In this document: positions 1 through 7,803 of the stretch, piece after piece
Layout of the letters: every line of letters begins with the position of its first letter
Position numbering within the stretch: the first letter of the stretch is position 1
NCBI GenBank assembly: GCA_019113125.1
Contig: DXIA01000071.1
Span: 1-20,236 of the forward strand
Reading direction: 5' to 3'
DNA: 20,236 nucleotides
Origin: Candidatus Pygmaiobacter gallistercoris
GTDB lineage: Bacteria; Bacillota; Clostridia; Oscillospirales; Ruminococcaceae
Program-made: the position numbers and the translations under genes
The notes under the pieces: model-generated
The model's input: the letters and a program-made list of their open reading frames with translations, nothing else
Database searches by the model: none
Told to the model about the DNA's origin: nothing

Positions 1-296
1 GGGACGACCGGATCCTGATGGGAGCAGACCTTCTGGCTCAGACCGGGCAGGCAGTCGTACTCGCCGCAGAAACCAATGACCGGATGGCCCTTGCCCCAGA
101 CGGCCCGGATCGCGGTGGGCATGCCGTAGGCGCCCAGCTCAACTGCAAAGCCCTGCGACTCGAGATAGTCGGCAGTCCATTTGCTCGCATTTTTCTCCTT
201 CCAGCCCATCTCCGGGGTCTCCCAGATCTTGGTGGCCAGTTCGGTCAGCGCGGCGGCCTCCTTGTCGATCGCCGTGCAACAGATTTTCTCACTCAT
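1..296 (-). CDS. M20-family amidohydrolase (AbgB-like), N-terminal part
   Basis: This is the first 98 codons of a minus-strand gene that runs off the left edge. The ATG at 294-296 is preceded by the purine-rich ribosome binding site AAGGGGGA. The N-terminus has the metallo-aminoacylase layout: a helix with IWETPEMGWKE near residues 24-34, then FCGEYDCLPGLSQK near residues 80-93, close to the GEYDALPGLSQ signature of AbgB/M20 amidohydrolases. The metal-binding HGCGHN motif expected next lies beyond the edge, so the active site cannot be checked. Family members hydrolyse amide bonds of N-acyl amino acids or p-aminobenzoyl-glutamate in the cytoplasm. It follows the nucleoside operon but has its own promoter and is separated by a terminator, so a shared function is not implied. 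Confidence 0.8.
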   Translation of the reverse strand, partial: MSEKICCTAIDKEAAALTELATKIWETPEMGWKEKNASKWTADYLESQGFAVELGAYGMPTAIRAVWGKGHPVIGFCGEYDCLPGLSQKVCSHQDPVV

Positions 297-329
297 CCTA
301 ACGCTCCCCCTTAACAAAAGATTGCTAAC

Positions 330-358
330 AGTATACCGCCGGCCTGTCCTTCTGTCAA
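330..358 (-). promoter_or_regulatory. Sigma-A type promoter for the M20 amidohydrolase gene
   Basis: On the minus strand TTGACA (353-358) is followed after 17 bases by TATACT (330-335). This is close to consensus, and the gene's ATG lies about 34 bases further on. The site sits after the terminator of the nucleoside operon, so the amidohydrolase gene should be an independent transcription unit. Confidence 0.8.
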
Positions 359-413
359 CAATTTTTGGCTTTCCTCTGAGAACATTCCGACGTTTTGGCC
401 CGTCTTCCGGCAC

Positions 414-446
414 AAAAAAAGCAGGTGCATTGCACCTGCTTTTTTT
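414..446 (-). terminator. Rho-independent terminator of the nucleoside operon
   Basis: An 8-bp perfect stem (GCAGGTGC / GCACCTGC, 421-439, loop of 3) is flanked by seven A on one side and seven T on the other. It lies 13 bases past the stop codon of the last permease gene. The flanks would allow termination in either direction, but only minus-strand genes are near. Confidence 0.9.
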
Positions 447-458
447 GAGCGCTGAAGA

Positions 459-1397
459 TTAGTCCTCCTTGCCCTTTGCCACGCCTTTCTCGATCCGGCG
501 ACGCTTGTTGATCGCGATGATGCTGGTGATGATGATGGCGATGATGGTCGCGAGATACGGGATCATGTTGAGGAACTCGGTGGGGAACTTGGTCTGGTTC
601 TTCAGGGTGATCGAGAGCGAATCGGTGAAACCGAAGAGCAGAGCCGCCAGCGCGGAGCCAACCGGCTCGCCGTTGGCCATGTTCTGGGCGGACAGACCGA
701 TGTAGCCGCGGCCGTTGGCCATGTTCTTCATGAAGAACTGCACCCAGCTCATCGAGAGGAAGGCGCCGGACAGACCGGCAAAGACGCCGCAGAACGCGAA
801 CGAGATGTAGCCGATCTTCGGCACCGAGATGCCGACCGACTCGGCGGCCTTGGGGTTCTCGCCGACGGCGCGGATCCGCAGGCCGATGCGGGTCTTCTTG
901 AGCAGGAACCAGACGAGGAAGACCGAGACCACCGCCAGATAGGTCAGCAGGCTCTGGCCGGAGACGATGCGGCCGAGGATGGGGATATCCTTGATGAGGG
1001 GGATATCGATGTTCGGCACCGCATAGGAGCGGAACGCGCCGCTGGTGGTGGACTTCTCGCCGGTCAGCAGGTACATCACGAAGACGGTGCCGCCGGTGGC
1101 CATCAGGTTGAACGCGATACAGGTCAGATACAGATCGGTCTTACCGGTCAGGCTGGAGAACGCGATGATCATGCCGGTGATCAGACCGATCAGGATACCG
1201 CCCAGCAGGCCGATCCAGACGTTGCTGCCGTAGTGTGCGAAGATGACGGCGCCCAGCGCGGAGCAGAGGATCATGCCCTCAACACCCATGTTAAACATGC
1301 CCGCCTGACGGGTGATCAGGGCGGCGAGGGCGGCGAAGACCAGAGGGGTCGCCATCTTGATACCGTCCGCAATAAATGCAACCCAGTCAATACTCAT
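459..1397 (-). CDS. nupQ: Nucleoside ABC transporter permease, NupQ/YufQ type
   Basis: This 312-residue integral membrane protein belongs to the BPD_transp_2 permease family and matches the usual length of YufQ/NupQ proteins. It has a series of hydrophobic segments from residue 15 on, the family-typical stretch GLRIRAVGENPKAAESVGI around residues 172-190, and a basic C-terminal tail (INKRRRIEKG). It would form half of the membrane channel with the NupP-like permease and be driven by the NupO-like ATPase. The ATG at 1397 follows AAAGGAGA at good spacing and lies 22 bases after the previous gene's stop. It is the last gene before the terminator at 414-446. Nucleoside specificity is inferred from the family and from the catabolic genes upstream; other BMP-type systems carry purines or related compounds. 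Confidence 0.88.
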   Translation of the reverse strand: MSIDWVAFIADGIKMATPLVFAALAALITRQAGMFNMGVEGMILCSALGAVIFAHYGSNVWIGLLGGILIGLITGMIIAFSSLTGKTDLYLTCIAFNLMATGGTVFVMYLLTGEKSTTSGAFRSYAVPNIDIPLIKDIPILGRIVSGQSLLTYLAVVSVFLVWFLLKKTRIGLRIRAVGENPKAAESVGISVPKIGYISFAFCGVFAGLSGAFLSMSWVQFFMKNMANGRGYIGLSAQNMANGEPVGSALAALLFGFTDSLSITLKNQTKFPTEFLNMIPYLATIIAIIITSIIAINKRRRIEKGVAKGKED

Positions 1398-1419
1398 AAT
1401 GCTGTCTTCTCCTTTCTTC

Positions 1420-2517
1420 TCAGGCCGCTGCGGCAGCCTTCTTTTCCTTCTCCGCCTTTTCCGCAGCCTTGAAGATCAGCTTGTTCTTGGTGCCGGACAG
1501 GAAGGATTCGGCCGCGACCAGAAGGATGATGATGCCCTGGATCACGGTGACAAACTCGGTCGGGATATCACCGCTGGTGTTGACGACGTCGGCGCCGATC
1601 CGGATATAGGCGAGGAAGAGCGCGCCGATGGGCACGAGAACCGGGTTCTTCTTGGCGAGCACCGCGACCAGCAGGCCGTCAAAGCCGTGCTGGGTGGTGG
1701 CGGTCCACTGGAACCGGGTGTAGTTGCACATCATCTCGGTCGCACCGGCGATGCCGGCAAAGGCGCCGCCGGCCAGCTGAGCCGCAAAGGAGACGCCCAG
1801 CGCGGACATGCCGACCGCGGTGGCAAACCGGGGGTTCGCACCGACAATCCGCATCTTCCAACCAAAGGTGGTCTTGTAGAAGAGCAGCGAGACGAGCACG
1901 ACGCAGAGGATCGCGACGATCAGGCCGGACTGGATCCGGAACTGGCCGAGGATCGAGGGCATCTGCACGCTCTCGGGGATCTCTTTCGAGCCGAGGTAGG
2001 CGATGCCGCTGTCCAGCATCAGATAGCGCATGACCCAGGTGGCCAGATACGCGATGACGCTGTTGAGCATCAGCGAGACGACAACGACGTTGGCGTTGAA
2101 CTTGCGGTCCATGATCGCCGGGATGAAGGCGAAGACGACACCGGTGATGATCGCGACGACATACATCAGCGGGACCATGACGACCGAGGGCAGGTTCAGG
2201 TCGGCCATATTGACCGAAACCAGGGTGACCATGCAGGCGGCAAACATGAAGATACCTTCACCGATCAGGTTGAACTTGTTGACCGCATACATAAAGCACA
2301 TCGACAGGCCGCAGATGGTGAACGGGATCGCGAGGTTGACGATACTGCCGATGCGGCGGGCCGAGGTGAAGGGTCCGACGATGAACTGCTGGATGATGTA
2401 ACCGGGCTCATCACTGATGAGCAGCAGGGTGAGCAGCGCCACGCCATAGGCGATCAGCAGTCCGACAAGGATTCGGACAACCTCCATTCCAGATTCAATC
2501 TTTTGTGTTTTGTTCAT
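1420..2517 (-). CDS. nupP: Nucleoside ABC transporter permease, NupP/YufP type
   Basis: This 365-residue permease is the larger partner of the NupQ-like protein. The first membrane segment is near residues 14-34, and the family-typical motif KMRIVGANPRFATAVGMS lies around residues 221-238. The tail is short, basic and alanine-rich (KAAEKAEKEKKAAAAA). The start codon overlaps the stop of the ATPase gene in an ATGA (2514-2517), and GGAGG lies 7 bases upstream inside the ATPase gene, so translational coupling is likely. In Bacillus subtilis the NupNOPQ system imports nucleosides; the same gene order (lipoprotein, ATPase, permease, permease) is kept here. Confidence 0.88.
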   Translation of the reverse strand: MNKTQKIESGMEVVRILVGLLIAYGVALLTLLLISDEPGYIIQQFIVGPFTSARRIGSIVNLAIPFTICGLSMCFMYAVNKFNLIGEGIFMFAACMVTLVSVNMADLNLPSVVMVPLMYVVAIITGVVFAFIPAIMDRKFNANVVVVSLMLNSVIAYLATWVMRYLMLDSGIAYLGSKEIPESVQMPSILGQFRIQSGLIVAILCVVLVSLLFYKTTFGWKMRIVGANPRFATAVGMSALGVSFAAQLAGGAFAGIAGATEMMCNYTRFQWTATTQHGFDGLLVAVLAKKNPVLVPIGALFLAYIRIGADVVNTSGDIPTEFVTVIQGIIILLVAAESFLSGTKNKLIFKAAEKAEKEKKAAAAA

Positions 2518-4064
2518 AACAGGGCCTCCATCTCTTCCTGAGTCATTTCCTTAACACCCAGCATGTACTCGCCCAGCGTCTCCTCCGAGACCTCGTTGGC
2601 CTTGGGGAAGGCGGCCACGACCTTGCCCTTGTGCATGACAAGCAGCCGGTCGGAGCACTCCAGCACCTCGTTGAGGTCGGCGGAGATCAGCAGGGTGGCA
2701 GTCCCCTCCTCGCGCGCCTTGCGCACGATGGTCTTGCGGATCATCTCGGAGGTGCCGACGTCGATGCCGCGGGTGGGCTGGCAGGCGAGAATGAAGTTGG
2801 CGCCGCTGGTGAACTCGCGGGCGACCACGACCTTCTGGATGTTGCCGCCGGAGAGCATCCGGACCGGCTGGTCGGGACCGTCGCAGGAGATCTCAAACTC
2901 CTTGATGTACTGGTTGACGGCCTCGTTGATCTTCTTCTCGTTCATGAAGAGGGCGTTCTTGTACTCCTTCTTCTCGAACCGGTCGGCCATGATGTTCATC
3001 TTGATGGACATATCGCCCGCGACACCCTCTACCATGCGGTCCTCGGCGATGTAGGCCATGCCGAGGTCCCGGATCTCCCGCACGCTCTTGCCGGCGATCG
3101 AGGTGTCGTTGAGCTTGACCTCACCGGAGGCAAAGCCGCTCAGGCCGGCGAGCACCTCGCTCAGCTCGGTCTGGCCGTTGCCCTCGACACCGGCGATGCC
3201 GACGACCTCACCGGCGTGGATGTCAAAGCTGACCCCGTCGATGACATGCTTGCCGTGGGTGTTGATCTTGACCAGGTTCTTGATCGAGACGACCGGCTTG
3301 CCGGGTTTTGGATCCGGCTTTTCGATCTTGAGCACGACGTCACGGCCGACCATCAGTTTCGAGATCGCCGCCTCGTTGAGGCCCTCGGTGTCGTGGGTGC
3401 CCATGCACTGGCCATGCCGCAGCACGGTGACCTTGCTGCAGATCCGCATGACCTCTTCCAGCTTGTGGGAGATGAAGATGATCGAGACGCCGCTGTCCCG
3501 CAGGGTAAACAGCTGCTCGAACAGCTCCTCGGTCTCCTGCGGGGTCAGAACCGCGGTCGGCTCGTCGAGGATCAGGATCTTGACGCCCTTGATCAGCGCC
3601 TTGAGGATCTCGACCTTCTGCATCTGACCGACGCTCAGATCCCGCACCCTGCTGCGGGCGTCCACCTTGAAGTTGTACTTGTCCGCAATCTCCTGGGTCG
3701 CCTTGACGGCGCCCTCATAATCGAACAGGCCATTCTTCATCGGCTCGGCGCCGAGGGTGACGTTCTCGGCGACCGAGAGCGAAGGAACCAGCATGAAGTG
3801 CTGGTGCACCATGCCGACGCCCTTTGCGATGGCGTCCAGCGGGTTGGTGATCTTCTCTTCCTTGCCATTGATGAAGATCTTGCCCTCCTGTGCGGGCTCC
3901 ATGCCGAAGAGGATCTTCATCAGTGTGGTCTTGCCGGCGCCGTTTTCGCCTACCAGCGCGTGGATCTCGTTGACCCCGACACCAAAGGTGATGTCCTTGT
4001 TGGCAACAAATCCATTCGGGTAGATCTTGGTGATATTTTGCATACGCAGTACCTCGTCTGCCAT
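2514..4064 (-). CDS. nupO: Nucleoside ABC transporter ATPase, NupO/YufO type (two ABC domains)
   Basis: This 516-residue protein has two fused ATP-binding cassettes, as in the RbsA/NupO family. Domain 1 has Walker A GENGAGKT (39-46), signature LSVGQ (143-147) and Walker B ILDEPT (165-170). Domain 2 is degenerate in the way usual for this family: GVEGNGQTE (292-300) lacks the Walker A lysine, the signature LSGGN (414-418) is intact, and Walker B reads LACQPTRGID (436-445) with Gln in place of the catalytic Glu. One hydrolysing site is therefore expected. It powers uptake through the two permeases that follow. The ATG at 4064 is preceded by AAGGGGGG. It is separated from the BMP gene by a 206-base stretch rich in hairpins. 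Confidence 0.92.
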   Translation of the reverse strand: MADEVLRMQNITKIYPNGFVANKDITFGVGVNEIHALVGENGAGKTTLMKILFGMEPAQEGKIFINGKEEKITNPLDAIAKGVGMVHQHFMLVPSLSVAENVTLGAEPMKNGLFDYEGAVKATQEIADKYNFKVDARSRVRDLSVGQMQKVEILKALIKGVKILILDEPTAVLTPQETEELFEQLFTLRDSGVSIIFISHKLEEVMRICSKVTVLRHGQCMGTHDTEGLNEAAISKLMVGRDVVLKIEKPDPKPGKPVVSIKNLVKINTHGKHVIDGVSFDIHAGEVVGIAGVEGNGQTELSEVLAGLSGFASGEVKLNDTSIAGKSVREIRDLGMAYIAEDRMVEGVAGDMSIKMNIMADRFEKKEYKNALFMNEKKINEAVNQYIKEFEISCDGPDQPVRMLSGGNIQKVVVAREFTSGANFILACQPTRGIDVGTSEMIRKTIVRKAREEGTATLLISADLNEVLECSDRLLVMHKGKVVAAFPKANEVSEETLGEYMLGVKEMTQEEMEALL

Positions 4065-4093
4065 GCAATAACCCCCCCTTTTCGCTTATTTGT

Positions 4094-4244
4094 GCAGCGG
4101 CGGCGGACAGCCGCTGCTGTGTGGCCTGTTTTTCCCGTCCGCCGTCCCCCTCTGTGCCGCAGCTTTGCGGCGGCATAGGGGGGGACGGCGGGCAAATGCT
4201 TGCCCGCCGGCCTCTCCTGCCGTGTCGGGTCAGACCCGCACACG
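4094..4244 (-). promoter_or_regulatory. Hairpin-rich spacer between BMP gene and ATPase gene
   Basis: The 206-base gap holds four inverted repeats: 4094-4117 (8-bp arms GCAGCGGC), 4139-4191 (12-bp arms CCGCCGTCCCCC, with an inner 6-bp stem), 4186-4209 (10-bp arms CGGCGGGCAA, loop of 4) and 4221-4244 (arms CGTGTCGGGT with one bulged base). Bases 4186-4191 belong to both the second and the third, so those two cannot form together. None is followed by a T-run, so these are not ordinary terminators. A plausible role is to stabilise the BMP message and lower expression of the downstream transporter genes; this is inference. Confidence 0.55.
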
Positions 4245-4270
4245 GAAGTTGGGTGCGCTAAAGTTCAATC

Positions 4271-5389
4271 TCAGCCCGCAGAAGCAACGTAGGCGTTGTA
4301 CTCCTCGGCCGGGTTCTCGGTGAAGTCGTAGTAGCTCTTGACCTCGAGCTCGCCGGACGCGATCTTCTCCTTGGCCTCAGCCATCTGGTTGCGCAGATCC
4401 TCGGGCACGTTCTCCTTGAAGAAATCGTTGTCGACATAGCCGACCGAATCCTCAGCGAGGCCCAGGGTGATGGTGGTGCCCCACATCGAGTCGTCGCCGC
4501 CCTCGATGTCGTGGAACAGCGAGACGAAGGAGTTGCCGACCTCTTTCAGCATCGAGGTGAGGATGACGTCGGCCTTCTCGGGGGTCTCGGAGTCGATGTA
4601 CTGCGCGTACTGGTCGGAGTCAACACCGATCGCCCAGGTGCCCTCGTTGGCCATGCAGGCCTCGAACAGGCCGTCGCCGGAGCCGCCGGCAACCTGATAG
4701 AAGATATCGGCGTTGTTGTTGCGGATCTGGTCCTCAACCAGGGTCTTCATCTTGGTGGGCTCGGTCCAGCTGTCGACCGCAGCCTTGATGACCTTGACCG
4801 AGGTGCCGTTGGCGGCGTTGTAGTCCAGAACGCCGTTGATGAAACCGGTGACGAAGTCGCCGATGACGGGGTTCTCAACACCGACGTCAACCGCGACGGT
4901 GCCGGTCTTGCTCATGCCGGCAGCCATCATGCCGACGAGGTAGGAGCCCTCGTTCTGGGCATAGAAGATGCAGGTCATGTTCTCGGGCAGACGGTCGTCC
5001 TCCCAGTTGTCGTCAAAGCCGACGAACTTGACATCGGGATAATCCGGAGCCAGCTTGGCCATGATCTCCATGTAGGTGGAGGAGCCGACGACATACTCAT
5101 AGCCCTGATCCAGAACATCGAGGATGTAGTCCTCATACTTGTCGGCCTTGGAGGCGTCGCCGGTCTCGACCGTCTTGACCTCCCAGCCCTCGCCGCGAAG
5201 GGTCTTCATGCCGGCCTCGCCGGAGTCGGAGAAGGACTTGTCGCCGAGGTTGCCCACGATGTACGCGATCTTGCCCTTGCCGCTCGCAGCAGAGGAGCCG
5301 CCGCTGGTGGTGGAGGAGTCTCCGCCGCCGCAGGCGACCAGAGACAGCGCCATCGCAGCTACGAGAAGGATGGATGCTAACTTTTTCAT
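4271..5389 (-). CDS. nupN: BMP-family nucleoside-binding lipoprotein
   Basis: This 372-residue substrate-binding protein of the BMP/PnrA family is the extracytoplasmic receptor of the ABC transporter encoded downstream. A lipoprotein signal peptide spans residues 1-19, with lipobox LVAC and the lipidated Cys20, followed by a Gly/Ser/Thr linker to about residue 37. The BMP fold begins with KIAYIVGNLGDKSFSDSG (about 39-56), and VKFVGFDD follows near residue 120. The start at 5389 has AAAGGAG upstream. BMP proteins bind purine nucleosides in Treponema (PnrA) and nucleosides in Bacillus and Lactococcus; the neighbouring phosphorylases and hydrolase support that here. Binding proteins are normally needed in excess over the permease, which fits the hairpins after this gene. 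Confidence 0.92.
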   Translation of the reverse strand: MKKLASILLVAAMALSLVACGGGDSSTTSGGSSAASGKGKIAYIVGNLGDKSFSDSGEAGMKTLRGEGWEVKTVETGDASKADKYEDYILDVLDQGYEYVVGSSTYMEIMAKLAPDYPDVKFVGFDDNWEDDRLPENMTCIFYAQNEGSYLVGMMAAGMSKTGTVAVDVGVENPVIGDFVTGFINGVLDYNAANGTSVKVIKAAVDSWTEPTKMKTLVEDQIRNNNADIFYQVAGGSGDGLFEACMANEGTWAIGVDSDQYAQYIDSETPEKADVILTSMLKEVGNSFVSLFHDIEGGDDSMWGTTITLGLAEDSVGYVDNDFFKENVPEDLRNQMAEAKEKIASGELEVKSYYDFTENPAEEYNAYVASAG

Positions 5390-5466
5390 GCTTTTTTCTC
5401 CTTTTGCTTATTTTGAACTCTTTTTTAACTTTCCTGGATGGAAAGAGGGTTCCGTTCCGTTGCGGG

Positions 5467-6825
5467 TCAGCCCCGCGTGAGATTTTTGATCCACTTCATC
5501 GACAGCACCCGGATCACCCCGACCACCGCCTCAATGATGATGGTGGTCTTGATGATCGCGACCACAACCACCGGCGGCCAGTGCAGCAGGAAGGCCGCGA
5601 CCGCCGCCATCGGGATGGTGGTCAGCCACATCGCGACGATATCGGTGTAGAAACCGGTCTTGCCGTCGCCGCCCGCCCGCAGGATCGCAATCATGCCGAC
5701 ATACTCGAGCATGATGAACGGCCAGATGAGGGCGTAGACGGTCATGAACTGCCGGGCGTACGCCTCGGCGTCGGGATCAAGATTGTAAAGCGAGAGGAAG
5801 GGGCCGCGCACAAAGTAGGTGACCGCTCCCAGCACAAAGCCCATACACAACCCGATCAGCAGAATCGTGCGGGCCTGTTTCTTGACCCGCTCCCGGTCCC
5901 CGCTGCCGATGGTCTTGCCGATCACCACGCTGCTGGCGTTGAGCATGCCGTTGCCGATGCTCGAGCACAGATCATACAGCACGGTGGTAACATTGAACCC
6001 GGCGACCGGCGCGGTACCCATCTGACCGGTGATCATGCTGCCGGCACTGGTACCGAAGGACCAGATGATCTCATGTGCGACGATCGGGGATGCCACCCGG
6101 ATAAAGTCACGGCTGAGCTGTTTGTCCTTTCGCCCGAGATCTGAGAATTTAAATTGAATCCGCTGTTCAGATTTTAACATAAAAGTACTGCAAAAAACAA
6201 GTTCTATCAGCCGTGCAATTATGGTTCCGATGGCAATTCCTGTAATTCCGAGTTTCGGAAATCCGAACTTGCCGAACAGCAGGCAGTAATCCAGCGCGAT
6301 GTTGACCGAGTAGGAGACGATGTTGGTGACCAAAATGATCCTGACCTGTTCCACGCCCCGGCAGGCGCCGAAGAGCATGACGCTGATTGCGCAGGGGGTG
6401 TACATCAGAGCCACCAGCCGCAGATACCCGGCGCCGAGCGCGATCAGCTCGGGGTCGCTGCTGTAGATCCGCATAAAGGCATTCGGGAAGAGCATCACCA
6501 GCGCGGTGACGATGACCCCAAACACCGCGATCGCCCGCAGTGAGATGGCGAGGATGGTGCGGATCGCCTCGAGATTTTTTCTGCCCCAGTACTGGGCGAC
6601 CAGCACGCAGGTGCCGACCGCAAAACCGTTGCAGACGGTGTAGAAGATAAAGAAGACCTGATTTGCCTGACTGACCGCCGACATCTGCAGCTGGTCGATG
6701 CTGCCCAGAAAGATGCTGTTGACGGTGTCCACGCTGATCCGCAGCAGCTGCTGGAGCATGATCGGAAAGGCCAGCGCCAGCAGGTTGCGGTAGAAATTCT
6801 TGTCCCGGACCAGTACCGCGTTCAT
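5467..6825 (-). CDS. MATE-family efflux transporter
   Basis: This 452-residue protein has about twelve hydrophobic segments in two halves, as in MATE/NorM/DinF exporters, which expel organic compounds in exchange for Na+ or H+. The opening FPIMLQQLLRISVDTVNSIFLG and the repeat-half stretch GTSAGSMITGQMGTAPVAGF are typical. The start overlaps the hydrolase stop by one base (TGATG), placing it inside the nucleoside operon, an unusual position for a MATE gene. The substrate is unknown; export of purine or pyrimidine bases left after nucleoside cleavage is a context-based guess. Codons about 186-229, the loop joining the halves, lie in an A+T-rich patch (6141-6270, 37% G+C by hand count), quite unlike the flanks. 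The family call is firm and the function is not. Confidence 0.85.
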   Translation of the reverse strand: MNAVLVRDKNFYRNLLALAFPIMLQQLLRISVDTVNSIFLGSIDQLQMSAVSQANQVFFIFYTVCNGFAVGTCVLVAQYWGRKNLEAIRTILAISLRAIAVFGVIVTALVMLFPNAFMRIYSSDPELIALGAGYLRLVALMYTPCAISVMLFGACRGVEQVRIILVTNIVSYSVNIALDYCLLFGKFGFPKLGITGIAIGTIIARLIELVFCSTFMLKSEQRIQFKFSDLGRKDKQLSRDFIRVASPIVAHEIIWSFGTSAGSMITGQMGTAPVAGFNVTTVLYDLCSSIGNGMLNASSVVIGKTIGSGDRERVKKQARTILLIGLCMGFVLGAVTYFVRGPFLSLYNLDPDAEAYARQFMTVYALIWPFIMLEYVGMIAILRAGGDGKTGFYTDIVAMWLTTIPMAAVAAFLLHWPPVVVVAIIKTTIIIEAVVGVIRVLSMKWIKNLTRG

Positions 6826-7769
6826 CAGCCGGCCTGCTCCTCGCTCTTCTTCACCGCATCGACCAGCCAGCGGCGGAACTTCGGAACATCAATCTCGAGT
6901 GCGACCGAGACATTCGGCTTTTTGCCGCTGCGGCCCTTGAGGTCCACCGCGGTGTGGCCGCGGGTGAACTGCCCAAAGCACTCGACATCGACATAGCAGT
7001 CCTTACAGACAAGGCAGTCGGGGCAGAGCGCCGCGCCCAGCGCCAGCGCGTCGTGCATCAGCGCGTCCTCCTGACCCCTGTCACGGCGGCGGAACATGTA
7101 GTCCAGCAGATCGGCCACGAAGTTCGCAGCGCGGGTGCCGCAGCTGCGCAGCTCGGCGGCGTCCTCCTCGACCATCGCGGCCTTGAGGGTGACGTCCAGC
7201 CCGACCATCGTCATCGGGATGCCGCTCTCCATCACCACATGGGCGGCCTCGGGGTCAACCCAGATGTTGAACTCGGCGGTGGTGTTGACATTGCCGCCGA
7301 CCGCGGCGCCGCCCATGAACCAGATGTGCTTGATCAGGCCGGGCAGATCGGGATACTGCAGCAGCGCGATCGCGATGTTGGTCATCGGTCCGATGACCAG
7401 CAGCTCGAGCTCGCCCTTCTCCTCCACCGCGACCTCGTGGATCAGCTGGGAGGCGATGCGGGGGTCAAAGTCGCTGCTCTTGGCCTCGGGCAGGGTCAGA
7501 TCGCCCAGCCCGGTCGCGCCGTGGGTGCCGTCGCTCGAGTGCAGCCCGTTGTCCCGGAACGGATGGACCGCGCCCTTTGCCACCGGCACCTTCTGGCCGA
7601 GATACTCCATCAGGTTCAGGTTGTTGTGGCAGACATACTTGTGCTCGACATTGCCGTTGACCGAGGTGATCGCCCTGAGATCCACCTCCTCGCTGTACAG
7701 CGCGGCGATGATGGCGATCGCGTCGTCGGTCCCGGTGTCGCAATCAATGATAAACGGTCTCTTCTGCAT
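6825..7769 (-). CDS. Nucleoside hydrolase (IunH family) with a cysteine cluster
   Basis: This 314-residue enzyme would hydrolyse the N-glycosidic bond of nucleosides to base and ribose. The calcium-binding motif is DCDTGTDDA at residues 9-17 (most members have DPG where this has DTG). His83, AEFNIW with Asn168, and the catalytic pair His239-Asp240 (LMHDALAL) are present. Directly after that pair, residues 249-258 read CPDCLVCKDC, with a further Cys264. This C-x2-C-x2-C-x2-C array sits where relatives usually have a DPxLxxxKxxYVDVE segment. Freed ribose would go to the ribokinase of the same operon. The ATG at 7769 follows GGAGGGTGA. The sequence is clearly different from the RihB-like hydrolase at 18603-19535, so the two are not a recent duplication. 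Confidence 0.92.
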   Translation of the reverse strand: MQKRPFIIDCDTGTDDAIAIIAALYSEEVDLRAITSVNGNVEHKYVCHNNLNLMEYLGQKVPVAKGAVHPFRDNGLHSSDGTHGATGLGDLTLPEAKSSDFDPRIASQLIHEVAVEEKGELELLVIGPMTNIAIALLQYPDLPGLIKHIWFMGGAAVGGNVNTTAEFNIWVDPEAAHVVMESGIPMTMVGLDVTLKAAMVEEDAAELRSCGTRAANFVADLLDYMFRRRDRGQEDALMHDALALGAALCPDCLVCKDCYVDVECFGQFTRGHTAVDLKGRSGKKPNVSVALEIDVPKFRRWLVDAVKKSEEQAG

Positions 7770-7803
7770 GGGAATTCACCCTCCAATTCTTTTGCCGTTA
7801 CTC

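Noticed and set aside
2631..4178. A 515-codon open plus-strand frame opposite the ABC ATPase gene
   Set aside because: It is a mirror of a well-conserved ATPase, rich in Asp, Leu and His repeats with no recognisable family and no ribosome binding site of note.
4139..4191. Rho-independent terminator between the BMP gene and the ATPase gene
   Set aside because: The stem is strong, but on the minus strand it is followed by GGACGGGAAAAAC with no T-run, so full termination is not supported.
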